A stretch of 64,000 bases of DNA. Source: Hymenobacter amundsenii (GTDB lineage: Bacteria; Bacteroidota; Bacteroidia; Cytophagales; Hymenobacteraceae). The position numbers were made by a program, and so were the translations under genes. Positions 26,289 to 35,580 of the stretch are shown here, in pieces (position 1 is the first letter of the stretch; each line of letters starts with the position of its first letter). The notes beneath the pieces were generated by a model. The model was not told the DNA's origin. It searched no databases and saw only the letters and a list, made by a program, of their open reading frames with translations. The stretch lies in contig NZ_NIRR01000012.1 of NCBI RefSeq assembly GCF_002204745.1, forward strand, positions 1 to 64,000. Direction: 5' to 3'.

Positions 26289-26717
26289 TTACTGCAACAG
26301 GAAAATCTGATAGCTGTACCCTGTACCGGGAGATAGTTGAGCAGCATATTTTACTTGCTGACCGGTTTCCTCCAGCAGCTTGAATTTCTGACCATCCAAC
26401 GTCAGCTCATTCGTTATTCGGTTGATGCTGTATGCCTGGGTAACGGTCTGGGATTCGCCCTGACTGCATTTGATTGCGCCCCGGTCAATGAGTACAGTAC
26501 CATCCGCCCTGAACCGGAATGTGTCGTCCTGCTCACAGCTTTGCACGGGGTAAAAGATAACATTGGCCGGATTGGTAGACGTGTTTTTATCCTGCATTCC
26601 CCGTTTCCAGGTTTTGGTGAGCAACACCTCCTGACTCTGGGGAGCCGAAGTGGTTTTCTCGCAGCCTGCGAAAACGAGCAAGGTCGACGCTGCCAGCAGC
26701 AAAAGCGGTGTTTTCAT
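26289..26717 (-). CDS. Lipocalin-like lipoprotein
   Basis: 142 residues from ATG 26717. Lipoprotein signal with lipobox VFAGC (Cys19). The mature part, with TKTWKRGM, DDTFRFRADGTVLIDRGAIKC and ITNELTLDGQKFKLLEE, has the strand pattern of the short lipocalin-like lipoproteins (DUF5004/DUF4923 kind) common in Bacteroidota. Family placement is tentative. Divergent with the carboxylase gene at 26928. Confidence 0.75.
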   Translation of the reverse strand: MKTPLLLLAASTLLVFAGCEKTTSAPQSQEVLLTKTWKRGMQDKNTSTNPANVIFYPVQSCEQDDTFRFRADGTVLIDRGAIKCSQGESQTVTQAYSINRITNELTLDGQKFKLLEETGQQVKYAAQLSPGTGYSYQIFLLQ

Positions 26718-26927
26718 TATTACCTTCTGATTTAACTGAGTGCATTTTTCCTCAAGGTAATGACCTGCGGCAACTCCCACAACATTGGCCGATGACTTCG
26801 CCCCTGCCCAATGCAACGTCTTCGGAGCCACCAGCTGCGCCCGAATCTTGGGTGCGGCTTTTCTGGCCTTGGGCCTTATCTTTGGCTACTTAACCCTGAT
26901 TACACCATTCGACTACCCCCACCCCGC

Positions 26928-28496
26928 ATGTCCGACCCGCACGTTGACGCCCAACTAAGCCCACTCGAAGTTCTTGACCGCAAAAACCAGGAAGCCCTGC
27001 TCGGCGGCGGCCAGGCCCGCATCGATGCCCAGCACAAAAAGGGCAAGCTCACCGCCCGCGAGCGGATTGACCTGCTGTTCGACGAGGGTTCGTTCGAGGA
27101 AATCGGCAAATTCGTGATGCACCGCTCCAAGGACTTCGGCCTTGATAAGGAGTACTACCTCGGCGACGGTGTGGTGACGGGCTACGGCACCGTGCAGGGC
27201 CGGCTGGTGTACGCCTTCTCCCAGGATTTCACGGTATTTGGCGGTTCGCTAAGCGAAACCCACGCCGAGAAAATCGTGAAGATCATGGACCTCTCCATGA
27301 AGAATGGCGCGCCCGTTATCGGCCTTAACGACTCGGGCGGCGCCCGGATTCAGGAGGGAGTTGTGAGCCTGGGCGGTTACGCCGACATCTTCTACAAGAA
27401 TACGCTGGCCTCGGGCGTGGTGCCCCAGTTGTCGGCCATTATGGGTCCCTGCGCGGGCGGCGCGGTGTATTCGCCCGCCATCACCGACTTCATCCTGATG
27501 GTAGAGGACACGAGCTACATGTTCGTGACCGGCCCCAATGTGGTGAAAACCGTGACCCACGAAACTGTGACGAGCGAGGAGCTGGGTGGCGCCAGCACCC
27601 ATTCGGCCAAAAGCGGCGTGACGCATTTCAGCTGCGCCAACGAGGTAGCCTGCATCACCCACCTCAAGCAGCTGCTGAGCTACATGCCTCAGAACTGCGA
27701 GGAAACTGCTCCCATGCTGCCCTACGAAGCTGGCCAGGACGAAAACCGCGCCGTTCTCGACACCATCATCCCCGAAAACCCCAACCAGCCCTACGACATG
27801 CGGGAGGTGATTGAGGGCCTGATTGACGCTAACTCGTTTCTGGAAGTACACCAGAATTTCGCCGAAAACATAGTGGTCGGCTTTGCCCGGCTCGGCGGCC
27901 GCAGCATCGGCATTGTGGGCAACCAGCCGGCCGTGCTGGCCGGCGTGCTCGACATCAATGCCAGCACCAAGGCTGCCCGGTTCGTGCGCTTCTGCGACTC
28001 GTTCAACATTCCGCTGCTGGTGCTCGAAGACGTACCCGGCTTTCTGCCCGGCACCGACCAGGAGTGGCGCGGCATTATCACCAACGGCGCCAAGCTGCTC
28101 TACGCCTTTTGCGAAGCCACTGTGCCGCGTATCACCGTTATCACCCGCAAAGCCTACGGTGGGGCGTATGATGTAATGAACTCCAAGCACATCGGGGCCG
28201 ACATGAACTACGCCTGGCCCACAGCCGAAATTGCGGTAATGGGCGCCAAGGGCGCGGCCGAAATCATCTTCAAGCGCGAAATTGCCGCCGCCGAAGATCC
28301 TGCCGCCAAGCTCCAGGAAAAGGTCGACGAATATCAGCAAAAATTCGCCACCCCCTACCGCGCCGCCCACCGCGGCTTTGTGGACGAGGTGATTCTACCT
28401 TCCCAGACCCGCCAGAAGCTGATTCGGGCCTTTAAGATGCTGGAAAACAAAGTGGACACCCTGCCCCGCAAGAAGCACGGCAACATTCCGCTGTAG
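26928..28496 (+). CDS. Acyl-CoA carboxylase carboxyltransferase (beta) subunit
   Basis: 522 residues from ATG 26928. Two crotonase-like halves, with [19 protein letters not shown] and [16 protein letters not shown] in the first and [21 protein letters not shown] and [13 protein letters not shown] in the second. Closest in pattern to propionyl-CoA carboxylase beta subunits (PccB), which transfer CO2 from biotin to propionyl-CoA. No biotin carboxylase or carrier gene is adjacent, so the partner is encoded elsewhere. Substrate cannot be fixed from sequence alone. Confidence 0.93.
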   Translation: MSDPHVDAQLSPLEVLDRKNQEALLGGGQARIDAQHKKGKLTARERIDLLFDEGSFEEIGKFVMHRSKDFGLDKEYYLGDGVVTGYGTVQGRLVYAFSQDFTVFGGSLSETHAEKIVKIMDLSMKNGAPVIGLNDSGGARIQEGVVSLGGYADIFYKNTLASGVVPQLSAIMGPCAGGAVYSPAITDFILMVEDTSYMFVTGPNVVKTVTHETVTSEELGGASTHSAKSGVTHFSCANEVACITHLKQLLSYMPQNCEETAPMLPYEAGQDENRAVLDTIIPENPNQPYDMREVIEGLIDANSFLEVHQNFAENIVVGFARLGGRSIGIVGNQPAVLAGVLDINASTKAARFVRFCDSFNIPLLVLEDVPGFLPGTDQEWRGIITNGAKLLYAFCEATVPRITVITRKAYGGAYDVMNSKHIGADMNYAWPTAEIAVMGAKGAAEIIFKREIAAAEDPAAKLQEKVDEYQQKFATPYRAAHRGFVDEVILPSQTRQKLIRAFKMLENKVDTLPRKKHGNIPL

Positions 28497-28517
28497 CATA
28501 GTCTACGGAATCGATTT

Positions 28518-28838
28518 ATGAACCCGGCAAGCCCTTACTTTGCGCCTCTCATTTTTTTATCTATTGGGTTAATGCTTTTGCTTGTTGCGCCACTTTTCAC
28601 TAGCCGATTCCTGTTCAGTCTTATTCCTGACTTTATCCTAGCAATCTTTCAGTACAAAACAGCAGAGGCGAATCCTTTTTTAAGAGCAGTTCCATTTCAC
28701 GTTCGTGCCATTGGAATTGCAACTATGCTGGGAGCACCTATCTCGTTGTTCAATTTAACGGCTGCCTTGGTCGTTGTGAATCTTATCGTCGTAGCTATAT
28801 CATTCAGAATGTTAGTAGTATTTTTCAAAGCTCTGTAA
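28518..28838 (+). CDS. Small membrane protein of unknown function
   Basis: 106 residues, two or three hydrophobic segments (about 7-29, 65-90 and 85-103). The DNA is notably AT-rich compared with both neighbours, which suggests transfer or relaxed composition. It sits in a tight row (22 bases after the carboxylase stop, 18 before the peptidase start), so it is probably transcribed with them. No family recognised. Confidence 0.65.
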   Translation: MNPASPYFAPLIFLSIGLMLLLVAPLFTSRFLFSLIPDFILAIFQYKTAEANPFLRAVPFHVRAIGIATMLGAPISLFNLTAALVVVNLIVVAISFRMLVVFFKAL

Positions 28839-28856
28839 CTCTGAATCTCATTACAC

Positions 28857-29927
28857 ATGCGCCCCGAATCATTCGACTTCCTCCAGAAATACCTCAACAA
28901 CCCCTCTCCCACTGGCTTCGAGAAGGAGGGCCAGCTCTTGTGGCTCGAATACCTTAAGCCCTACATCGACGAATATTTCGTGGATACCTACGGCACGGTG
29001 GTGGGCGTTATCAACCCCGAGGCCGAATACAAGGTGGTGATTGAAGCCCACGCCGACGAAATTAGCTACTTCGTCAACTTCATTACGGAGTCGGGGTTCC
29101 TTTACCTGCGCAAAAACGGTGGCTCCGACCCGTTGGTGGCCCCAAGCAAGCGTGTGAACATCCACACCAAGAAGGGCATCGTGAAAGCGGTGTTCGGCTG
29201 GCCCGCCATTCACACCCGCAAAACAGACCAGGACAAGGCCCCAACCATCGAAACGGTGTTCCTCGACTGTGGTGCTTCAACCAAGGAAGAAGTCGAGGAG
29301 ATGGGCATTCACGTGGGCTCGGTCGTGACATTCGAGGACGAGTTCATGGTGCTCAACGACAAGTTCTACGTGGGTCGGGCGCTCGACAACCGCATCGGCG
29401 GCTTCATGATTGCCGAAGTAGCCCGCCGCCTCCACGAGGAAGGCAAAAAGCTACCGTTCGGCCTGTACGTGGTGAATTCGGTGCAGGAGGAAATCGGCCT
29501 GCGGGGTGCCGAAATGATTGCCCACCGCATCAAGCCCGACGTGGCCATCGTGACCGATGTGACCCACGACACCCAGTCGCCGATGTACGAGAAGAAAACC
29601 TCGGGCGACCTGTTTTGCGGCAAAGGCCCGGTAATTACCTATGGCCCGGCCGTGCAGAACAACCTGCGCGACCTCATCATTGAAGCAGCTCAAAGCGCCG
29701 AAATCCCCTTCCAGCGCGCGGCAGCTACCCGCGCCACCGGCACCGATACCGACGCCTTTGCTTATTCCAACGCCGGAGTAGCCGCCGCGCTCATTTCGCT
29801 GCCCCTCAAGTATATGCACACCACCGTGGAAACCGTACATCAGGACGACGTGCAAAACGTTATCAACCTGATTTACGAGTCGCTGCTCCGCATCGAGGAT
29901 AAACACGATTTCCGTTACTTCAGCTAA
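28857..29927 (+). CDS. M42 family metallopeptidase (glutamyl aminopeptidase/endoglucanase-like)
   Basis: 356 residues, normal length. Metal ligands and catalytic residues are visible: EAHADEISY, the bridging Asp in RALDNRIGG, catalytic Glu pair in QEEIGLRG, Asp in VTDVTHDT, and the last His in KYMHTTVETVH. M42 enzymes form large dodecameric aminopeptidases with two zinc or cobalt ions and trim peptides in the cytoplasm. No signal peptide. Confidence 0.94.
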   Translation: MRPESFDFLQKYLNNPSPTGFEKEGQLLWLEYLKPYIDEYFVDTYGTVVGVINPEAEYKVVIEAHADEISYFVNFITESGFLYLRKNGGSDPLVAPSKRVNIHTKKGIVKAVFGWPAIHTRKTDQDKAPTIETVFLDCGASTKEEVEEMGIHVGSVVTFEDEFMVLNDKFYVGRALDNRIGGFMIAEVARRLHEEGKKLPFGLYVVNSVQEEIGLRGAEMIAHRIKPDVAIVTDVTHDTQSPMYEKKTSGDLFCGKGPVITYGPAVQNNLRDLIIEAAQSAEIPFQRAAATRATGTDTDAFAYSNAGVAAALISLPLKYMHTTVETVHQDDVQNVINLIYESLLRIEDKHDFRYFS

Positions 29928-29984
29928 CCACAGATTACGCCGATTTTTCGCTGATTAGGTTGATTCTTTCAGCCTGATAGATAG

Positions 29985-30013
29985 GGAGCCGTCCGGTGCG
30001 GGCGGCTCCTTTG
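29985..30013 (+). terminator. Terminator after the M42 peptidase gene
   Basis: GGAGCC (29985) pairs with GGCTCC (to 30009) around a GC-rich loop, followed by TTTG. Short T run, so moderate strength. Confidence 0.55.
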
Positions 30014-30075
30014 CGTTGCGGTTGGCACGTTGTTACTGCCCGACTCTTTTATCCTCCAGCTCGACATTCAGCCTC

Positions 30076-30885
30076 ATGGAACTGCCGCCTGTCTTTCCGC
30101 CGCTAACCGTTACCGACCAGTTGGGCCGGCAGGTGGCAGTGCCTTTTCCGCCGCGACGTATTGTGTCGCTGGTACCCTCGCAAACCGAGTTGCTGTTTGA
30201 TTTGGGGCTGGGCGAACGGGTAGTGGGCGTAACTAAATTCTGCATCCACCCCGCTGAGGCCCGGCAATCGGCCACCGTAGTTGGGGGCACCAAGAACTTC
30301 GACTTCGAAAAGATTGATACACTCCGGCCCGACCTTATCCTCGGCAATAAGGAGGAGAACTATAAAGAGGGCATCGAGCAGCTCGCAGCCCGCTACCCAG
30401 TCTGGCTCAGCGACATCAGCAACTTACCCGAGGCCCTGGATATGATTCGGCGCGTGGGCCTGATCACGGGCCGCAAAGAAGCAGGCGACTCGCTGACCGC
30501 CGACATTGCCGCATCCTTCGCTGCCCTTATGGCGCCGGCCACCGAGCTGGTTCCAGCCGCCTACTTCATCTGGCGCAAGCCTTACATGGTAGCCGCTACA
30601 GGTACGTTTATCGATGATATGCTGGCCCGGGCCGGCTTCCGCAACGTGTTCAGCCATCTGGGCCGCTACCCCGAAGTAACACCCGAACAGCTCCGCCAAG
30701 CCGCTCCTCACCAGATTCTGCTTTCGTCGGAGCCCTACCCGTTCGGCCCGAAACATGTAGCCGAGTTCCAGGAGATATGCTCGACGGCCCGCATCCGCAT
30801 TGTGGATGGGGAGCTTTTCAGCTGGTACGGCAGCCGGTTGCGCTTGTCGGCGGCCTACTTTAAATCACTGATTGGCGCTGATTGA
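30076..30885 (+). CDS. Helical-backbone metal receptor (BtuF-like) protein without a signal peptide
   Basis: 269 residues from ATG 30076. The substrate-binding fold of BtuF/FhuD proteins is shown by RRIVSLVPSQTELLFDLGLGERVVGVTKFC, LRPDLILGNKEENY and TGTFIDDMLARAGFRNVF. Periplasmic members carry a signal peptide or lipobox; none is seen here, even in the open frame upstream (to 30016). It may be cytoplasmic, or the start may be wrong. No ABC transporter genes are adjacent, and I see no cobalamin riboswitch upstream. Confidence 0.85.
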   Translation: MELPPVFPPLTVTDQLGRQVAVPFPPRRIVSLVPSQTELLFDLGLGERVVGVTKFCIHPAEARQSATVVGGTKNFDFEKIDTLRPDLILGNKEENYKEGIEQLAARYPVWLSDISNLPEALDMIRRVGLITGRKEAGDSLTADIAASFAALMAPATELVPAAYFIWRKPYMVAATGTFIDDMLARAGFRNVFSHLGRYPEVTPEQLRQAAPHQILLSSEPYPFGPKHVAEFQEICSTARIRIVDGELFSWYGSRLRLSAAYFKSLIGAD

Positions 30886-30982
30886 TGGTGATTTCGCTGA
30901 AGGTAATGGCTGAGCTGTGGCACGGCTACCTTGAAGCTGTTTACAGAGTCAAGAGAATGTCATGCTTGATTCCGGATACTTT

Positions 30983-32212
30983 CTAAACAGCTTCCTCTTC
31001 AACTCCCTCAATCGCGAATCCTACTTTCCCCAACTCCTGCCAGAACTGTGGGTAGGACTTGCGCACTACTTGTGGCGCTTGGATGGTAAGTGGCCCGAGC
31101 ATCGCCAGCGGGGCGAAGGCCATTGCCATACGGTGGTCGTGGTAGGTGGCCACGGTCTGGTTTTCCACCTGGAAGTTCTCTGCCGTGACCTCAAATCGGC
31201 CCTCTCCCCTATCCGTCAGGGCGCCGCCGAACTTGGCTAGTTCGGTTTGCAGGGCCACAATACGGTCGGTTTCCTTGATGCGCAGGCTGTCGAGGCCCGT
31301 GAAAGTGGCCGGCACGCCGAGGGCAGCGGCCACTACAGCTACCGTTTGGGCTAGGTCGGGGCAGTCGGTGAAGTCTTGAGTAAGCTGGGTGACAGGCTTT
31401 GTTTTGGTCAGGCGCAGGGTTTCATCGGCCAAAAACTCGGTATGGACGCCCAGTTGGGCCATAATGCCCACAATGGCTTGGTCGCCCTGCCAGGAGTAGC
31501 GGCGCAGGGTGGGCAGTGTGAGGTGGGAGCCCTCGGGTGCCAACGCCACCAGTGCGTACCAGTAGCTGGCCGCCGACCAGTCGCCCTCCACGGTGTAATC
31601 GGTGGGCTGGTAGGCCTGAGGGCGTACTTCCAGCACTTCACCCAAATCCCGACAGACGGCCCCAAAGTGTTGCATCAGCGCCTGCGTCATGCGGATATAG
31701 GGTCGCGAGCCGACTTTACCCGTCAGCCAGATGCGCAGGCCCTGGGGAAGCGTGGGCCCGATCATCAGCAGGGCCGAAATATACTGGCTGCTGATGTCGC
31801 CGCGCACAGTCAGCTCCCGGAAATCGGCCTCCTCATCCGGGGCCGGCTGGGGGGTGAGGCCACCCAATTGCAGGGGCGGGTAACCGCTTTCTCCCAGGTA
31901 CTCGATGCGGGCGCCCAACGCACGCAGCGCGTCTACGAGTACTGCAATGGGCCGCTCCCGCATGCGGGCGGTGCCGGTGAGTTCGGCTTGGCGGCCCGTC
32001 ATGGCCAGGTAGGCCGTCAGGAAGCGCATCACCGTGCCGGCATCCTCGGCGTCGAAAACCGGAGCGGCTGGGTTTTGCAGCAAGCGCTGCATGAGTTGGG
32101 TGTCGTTGGCGTCGGACAGGTTGCGGAGGGTACCGCCGCCAGCCAGCGCCTGCATGATGAGGGCGCGGTTGCTCTCACTTTTGGAAGCCGGCACCTGCGC
32201 CAGCGCCCGCAA
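30983..32212 (-). CDS. aroA: 3-phosphoshikimate 1-carboxyvinyltransferase (EPSP synthase)
   Basis: 409 residues from TTG 32212. Shikimate pathway step joining shikimate-3-phosphate and PEP. Motifs: KSESNR near the start, TGTARMRERPI, SSQYISALLM, IKETDRI and YHDHRMAMAFA. The only standard start in frame is TTG 32212, yet family-like sequence (DSSISLAWSGSPL) continues at least 12 codons upstream in the same frame without ATG, GTG or TTG before the stop near 32337. Translation may begin at ATC/ATT or CTG, or the protein may lack its first strand. aroB lies 145 bases upstream on the same strand. Confidence 0.94.
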   Translation of the reverse strand: MRALAQVPASKSESNRALIMQALAGGGTLRNLSDANDTQLMQRLLQNPAAPVFDAEDAGTVMRFLTAYLAMTGRQAELTGTARMRERPIAVLVDALRALGARIEYLGESGYPPLQLGGLTPQPAPDEEADFRELTVRGDISSQYISALLMIGPTLPQGLRIWLTGKVGSRPYIRMTQALMQHFGAVCRDLGEVLEVRPQAYQPTDYTVEGDWSAASYWYALVALAPEGSHLTLPTLRRYSWQGDQAIVGIMAQLGVHTEFLADETLRLTKTKPVTQLTQDFTDCPDLAQTVAVVAAALGVPATFTGLDSLRIKETDRIVALQTELAKFGGALTDRGEGRFEVTAENFQVENQTVATYHDHRMAMAFAPLAMLGPLTIQAPQVVRKSYPQFWQELGKVGFAIEGVEEEAV

Positions 32213-32357
32213 TGGGCTACCTGACCAGGCCAGAGAAATAGAGGAGTCGATAACAGCAGCACAATATAGAGCGAAGCACCGCTCCGCTCCCGGTGAAAAT
32301 AAACTCGAAATGTCCTGAAAAATAATAGGCTGCAGCTAATACAGTAACCGCCTCCCG

Positions 32358-33452
32358 TTAGCCCGGTAGCCGGTGGTAGTAACGCAACGCTTGGTCAATT
32401 TCATCGAGCGTCACGGCTTGGTCGTACACGCCGTGGCCAATGCCTTCGAGTAGCGTGCAGTTGATAACCGCGCCGGTATTCTTTTTGTCTTGGCGGGCGT
32501 AGTCGGCAATGGCCTCCGTTTCCAAAAATACAAATTGTATTTTTTCGAAAACAGAGAATAAAAAAGTCTCGATCCGGTCCAGCTCCAGCGCGCTCAGCAG
32601 TCCCTTGTGGTGGCTCAGCCAAGCTTCGCACACCATACCCGCGGCCACGGCTTCGCCGTGCAACACCTCGCGGCCTGGTTGCTGAAGCAGGTAGCTTTCC
32701 AGGGCGTGGCCCACGGTATGGCCGAAGTTGAGCAGTTTGCGCAGACCAGTTTCCAGCGGGTCCTGGGCCACAATGCGCTGCTTAAGTGCCACCGACTCTT
32801 CGATAATGGGCGTCCAGTCATCTACCATAATGCCTATAGAGCGGTTGCGGACGAAGGCATCGGCATCAGCAATCAGCCAGTGCTTTACCACCTCGGCGTA
32901 GCCCGATTTAAGCTGGCGCAGATCAAGGGTTTGCAGGAACCGCGGATCAATGAATACGCCCGCTGCCTCCTGAAATACGCCCAATTGATTCTTAAAGCCC
33001 ATGAAATCGACGCCGGTTTTGCCGCCCACGCTGGCATCAACCTGGGCCAGCAAGGTAGTAGGCACCTGCACGAACCGCACGCCGCGCTTGTACACGGCGG
33101 CCGCGAAGCCCCCCAGGTCTGTCACCACGCCGCCGCCTAGGTTCACGACTACCGCGTGTCGGTCGGCCCGGTGCTCGGTCAGTTCGGCCCATAAGGTTTC
33201 ACAGCTGGCCAAGGTTTTATACTCCTCCCCATCCGGAATTTCTACCACCCGGTAGCCCGCCGGCAAGTACGGTTCAAGCAAAGGCAAGCACTTGGTAACC
33301 GTATTGGCATCCACGACCACCACCACCTGCCCAACCGCAGGGGATGCCAGCAACCGGGCTAGTTCGGGCAGCACGTTGGGGCCCACCCATATTTGATTAT
33401 CCAAGAAAATATGATTTTTAGTTGTTGAAGAAAAATCGGTGTTGTTAATCAA
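32358..33452 (-). CDS. aroB: 3-dehydroquinate synthase
   Basis: 364 residues from TTG 33452, the only standard start before similarity begins. Makes dehydroquinate from DAHP using NAD and zinc. Motifs: NLGGGVVTDLGGFAA, VPTTLLAQVDASVGGKTGVD and the zinc ligands in GYAEVVKHW (Glu), NFGHTVGHALE (His) and LHGEAVAAGM (His). Upstream of aroA on the same strand, so the two shikimate genes may form an operon. A non-ATG start in both genes stands out. Confidence 0.95.
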   Translation of the reverse strand: MINNTDFSSTTKNHIFLDNQIWVGPNVLPELARLLASPAVGQVVVVVDANTVTKCLPLLEPYLPAGYRVVEIPDGEEYKTLASCETLWAELTEHRADRHAVVVNLGGGVVTDLGGFAAAVYKRGVRFVQVPTTLLAQVDASVGGKTGVDFMGFKNQLGVFQEAAGVFIDPRFLQTLDLRQLKSGYAEVVKHWLIADADAFVRNRSIGIMVDDWTPIIEESVALKQRIVAQDPLETGLRKLLNFGHTVGHALESYLLQQPGREVLHGEAVAAGMVCEAWLSHHKGLLSALELDRIETFLFSVFEKIQFVFLETEAIADYARQDKKNTGAVINCTLLEGIGHGVYDQAVTLDEIDQALRYYHRLPG

Positions 33453-33529
33453 ACAAAAATAACTTGCTTTGATGCAACTATATCAGTTTGATACTACTCC
33501 TACCACTGCAAATTACACGCTATAGCATC

Positions 33530-34012
33530 ATGTTTACTTCCCTCCGTCCGGTTTCTTTATTTGCCCTCTTACTCGGTGCTTGGGTATCAGTATCCTGTAG
33601 CCGCGATGCTATGCCTACACTAGAGCAAGGATTGCTAGGGCGTTGGGAATGGCAGCAAACGGCCACCAGCAACAAAATCGCGCTTACGCCGGCCAACACC
33701 GGCCATCACATGGCCGTCCATTTCGACCAACGCGGCCGGGCTCGCTTTTATCAGGATGATAAGCTGGTTAGCGCCGCGGCCTTCACATTGCGCCGCGACG
33801 GCATGGGTTTTCATGAGCCGGTTCGCCACATTATTACGTACCGGGGCTACCAGGTTACCCAGTATTATTCGGTTATTGGCAACCAGCTACAGCTGCAGGA
33901 TACTGATGGTCGGGTAGCTACCCACAGCTACATTAGGGTAGTGAGCGGCCCAAAGAATACGCTTGGCTCTGCTGACCCATCGTTGCGGCTGCTGCACGCG
34001 TCAAACCCCTGA
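33530..34012 (+). CDS. Lipoprotein of unknown function
   Basis: 160 residues from ATG 33530. Signal peptide with lipobox VSVSC (Cys23 or so). The mature part (LLGRWEWQQT near its start, then beta strands) has the layout of the small lipocalin-like lipoproteins of Bacteroidota, in which a Trp-containing 'G.W' motif opens the barrel. Divergent from aroB. A clean terminator follows at 34043. Confidence 0.75.
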   Translation: MFTSLRPVSLFALLLGAWVSVSCSRDAMPTLEQGLLGRWEWQQTATSNKIALTPANTGHHMAVHFDQRGRARFYQDDKLVSAAAFTLRRDGMGFHEPVRHIITYRGYQVTQYYSVIGNQLQLQDTDGRVATHSYIRVVSGPKNTLGSADPSLRLLHASNP

Positions 34013-34042
34013 ACTGCCTGTTTGCTCCGCAAATTTCTTACA

Positions 34043-34080
34043 CCCGCCACTTTCTTACCGAAAGTGGCGGGCTTTTTTTT
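34043..34080 (+). terminator. Rho-independent terminator after the lipoprotein gene
   Basis: CCCGCCACTTT pairs perfectly with AAAGTGGCGGG (34043-34071) around a 7-base loop, followed by a run of T. Confidence 0.92.
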
Positions 34081-34250
34081 GCACTGGTGGTTGCCACATC
34101 CTGCTCCACTTTTCACTCGTCTCCTTCGTATACCCTGCCCACTGCTCTGGCCGATCAAAGCTGGTGCAACTCTGTGCCAATAAACAGGGTTTACCGGCTA
34201 TCTTTACTCCCTGTTGGCCGATCCCACCCAGCTGCCTTCACTATCTGCCC

Positions 34251-35438
34251 ATGCCCCACCCCCAAGCCCCCCCCATTTCCTTCGAGGATACGGCTGTAGC
34301 CTTCGCGTCCAGATCAAATGGCGAGTTGCGAAAAATGTACGCCCTGTTTGCCGCCATGAACAACTCTTCGCTGGTTAAGGCTGGCGGCGGGCTGATGAAA
34401 AAGGCCCTCAAGTGGCATCTGCCCGGCACTAAGTTTCTCATCAAGAAATCTATTTTTGAGCACTTCTGCGGGGGCGAAACCATTCAGGAGTGCCTGCCGG
34501 TTATTCAGGAGTTGGGCCGCTTCAACATCGGCACCATTCTCGACTACTCGGTAGAGGGGGAAGGCAACGACCAGAGCTTCGACGATACAACCACCGAAAT
34601 TCTGGCCACCCTCGACTTAGCGCACCGCTCGAAGCATATTCCATTCTCGGTATTCAAGGTAACCGGAGTAGGAGTAGTTGCCACACTGGAGAAGATTCAG
34701 GCCGGCCACGAGCTGAGCGAGGCCGAACAGAGCAGCTTCGACCGAACTGTAAAGCGCGTTAATGCTATTTGTGCCCGGGCCCACCAGTACGGAGTTCGAG
34801 TATTCTTCGACGCCGAGGAAAGCTGGTTTCAGGACACCATCGATGACTTGGCCTACCAGATGATGCAACGCTACAACCGCGAATCAGCCATCGTCTGGAA
34901 TACGTACCAGCTCTACCGCCACGACCGCCTGCTTGCTCTGGAAGCCGCTGCCGACGCGGCAGTAGCTGGTGGCTACCACCTTGGGGCCAAGCTGGTGCGC
35001 GGCGCGTACATGGAGAAGGAAGCGCGCACAGCCAGCCAGCAGGGCCGCCCCAACCCCATCAACCCCACAAAGGCGGCAACCGATGCTCTCTACAATGAGG
35101 CCCTGACTTACTGCGTAGAGCACGTCGACCACATCAGTGTTTGCGCTGGTACGCACAATGAGGCCAGTTCCCTACTCCTTACCCACCTTATGCAGTCGCA
35201 TGGCCTACGGCCCAGCGACCCGCGAATATGGTTCGCCCAGCTCTATGGCATGAGCGACAACTTAAGCTACAACTTGGCCAATGCCGACTACAACACGGCC
35301 AAATACGTGCCTTACGGACCAGTAGAGGCCGTAATGCCTTACCTGTTGCGACGCGCCGACGAGAACACAGCCATTGCTGGCCAAACCAGCCGCGAGTTCC
35401 GATTGATTCAGCAGGAAATGACCCGCCGCCGGATGTAA
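34251..35438 (+). CDS. Proline dehydrogenase family protein
   Basis: 395 residues from ATG 34251; the frame is open to 33963 but runs through the terminator, so the later start is right. Single-domain ProDH with a TIM barrel: GTILDYSVEGEG, FDAEESWFQD, GAKLVRGAYMEKEA (family signature), AGTHNE and VPYGPVEAVMPYLLRRADEN. It oxidises proline to pyrroline-5-carboxylate with FAD. The P5C dehydrogenase half of PutA is absent, as usual in Bacteroidota. Confidence 0.95.
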   Translation: MPHPQAPPISFEDTAVAFASRSNGELRKMYALFAAMNNSSLVKAGGGLMKKALKWHLPGTKFLIKKSIFEHFCGGETIQECLPVIQELGRFNIGTILDYSVEGEGNDQSFDDTTTEILATLDLAHRSKHIPFSVFKVTGVGVVATLEKIQAGHELSEAEQSSFDRTVKRVNAICARAHQYGVRVFFDAEESWFQDTIDDLAYQMMQRYNRESAIVWNTYQLYRHDRLLALEAAADAAVAGGYHLGAKLVRGAYMEKEARTASQQGRPNPINPTKAATDALYNEALTYCVEHVDHISVCAGTHNEASSLLLTHLMQSHGLRPSDPRIWFAQLYGMSDNLSYNLANADYNTAKYVPYGPVEAVMPYLLRRADENTAIAGQTSREFRLIQQEMTRRRM

Positions 35439-35492
35439 TAGCTTACGCGCAATTCAGCCGTGCGCCCAAACGGCACAGTTTTTGGCGAGTCG

Positions 35493-35538
35493 ATGCCCGT
35501 CGCTGCGGATTTTACCTACCGCGCGACGGGCATTTTTG
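35493..35538 (+). terminator. Terminator after the proline dehydrogenase gene
   Basis: ATGCCCGTCGC (35493-35503) pairs with GCGACGGGCAT (35522-35532), loop of about 18 bases, then TTTTT. Confidence 0.85.
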
Positions 35539-35580
35539 CTATATTCCCCCTTCTTTCTCCTCATTCCCCCTCCCTCATCC

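Noticed and set aside
30000-30075. Cobalamin riboswitch before the BtuF-like gene
   Set aside because: The leader after the terminator is only about 60 bases and lacks a B12-box-like sequence.
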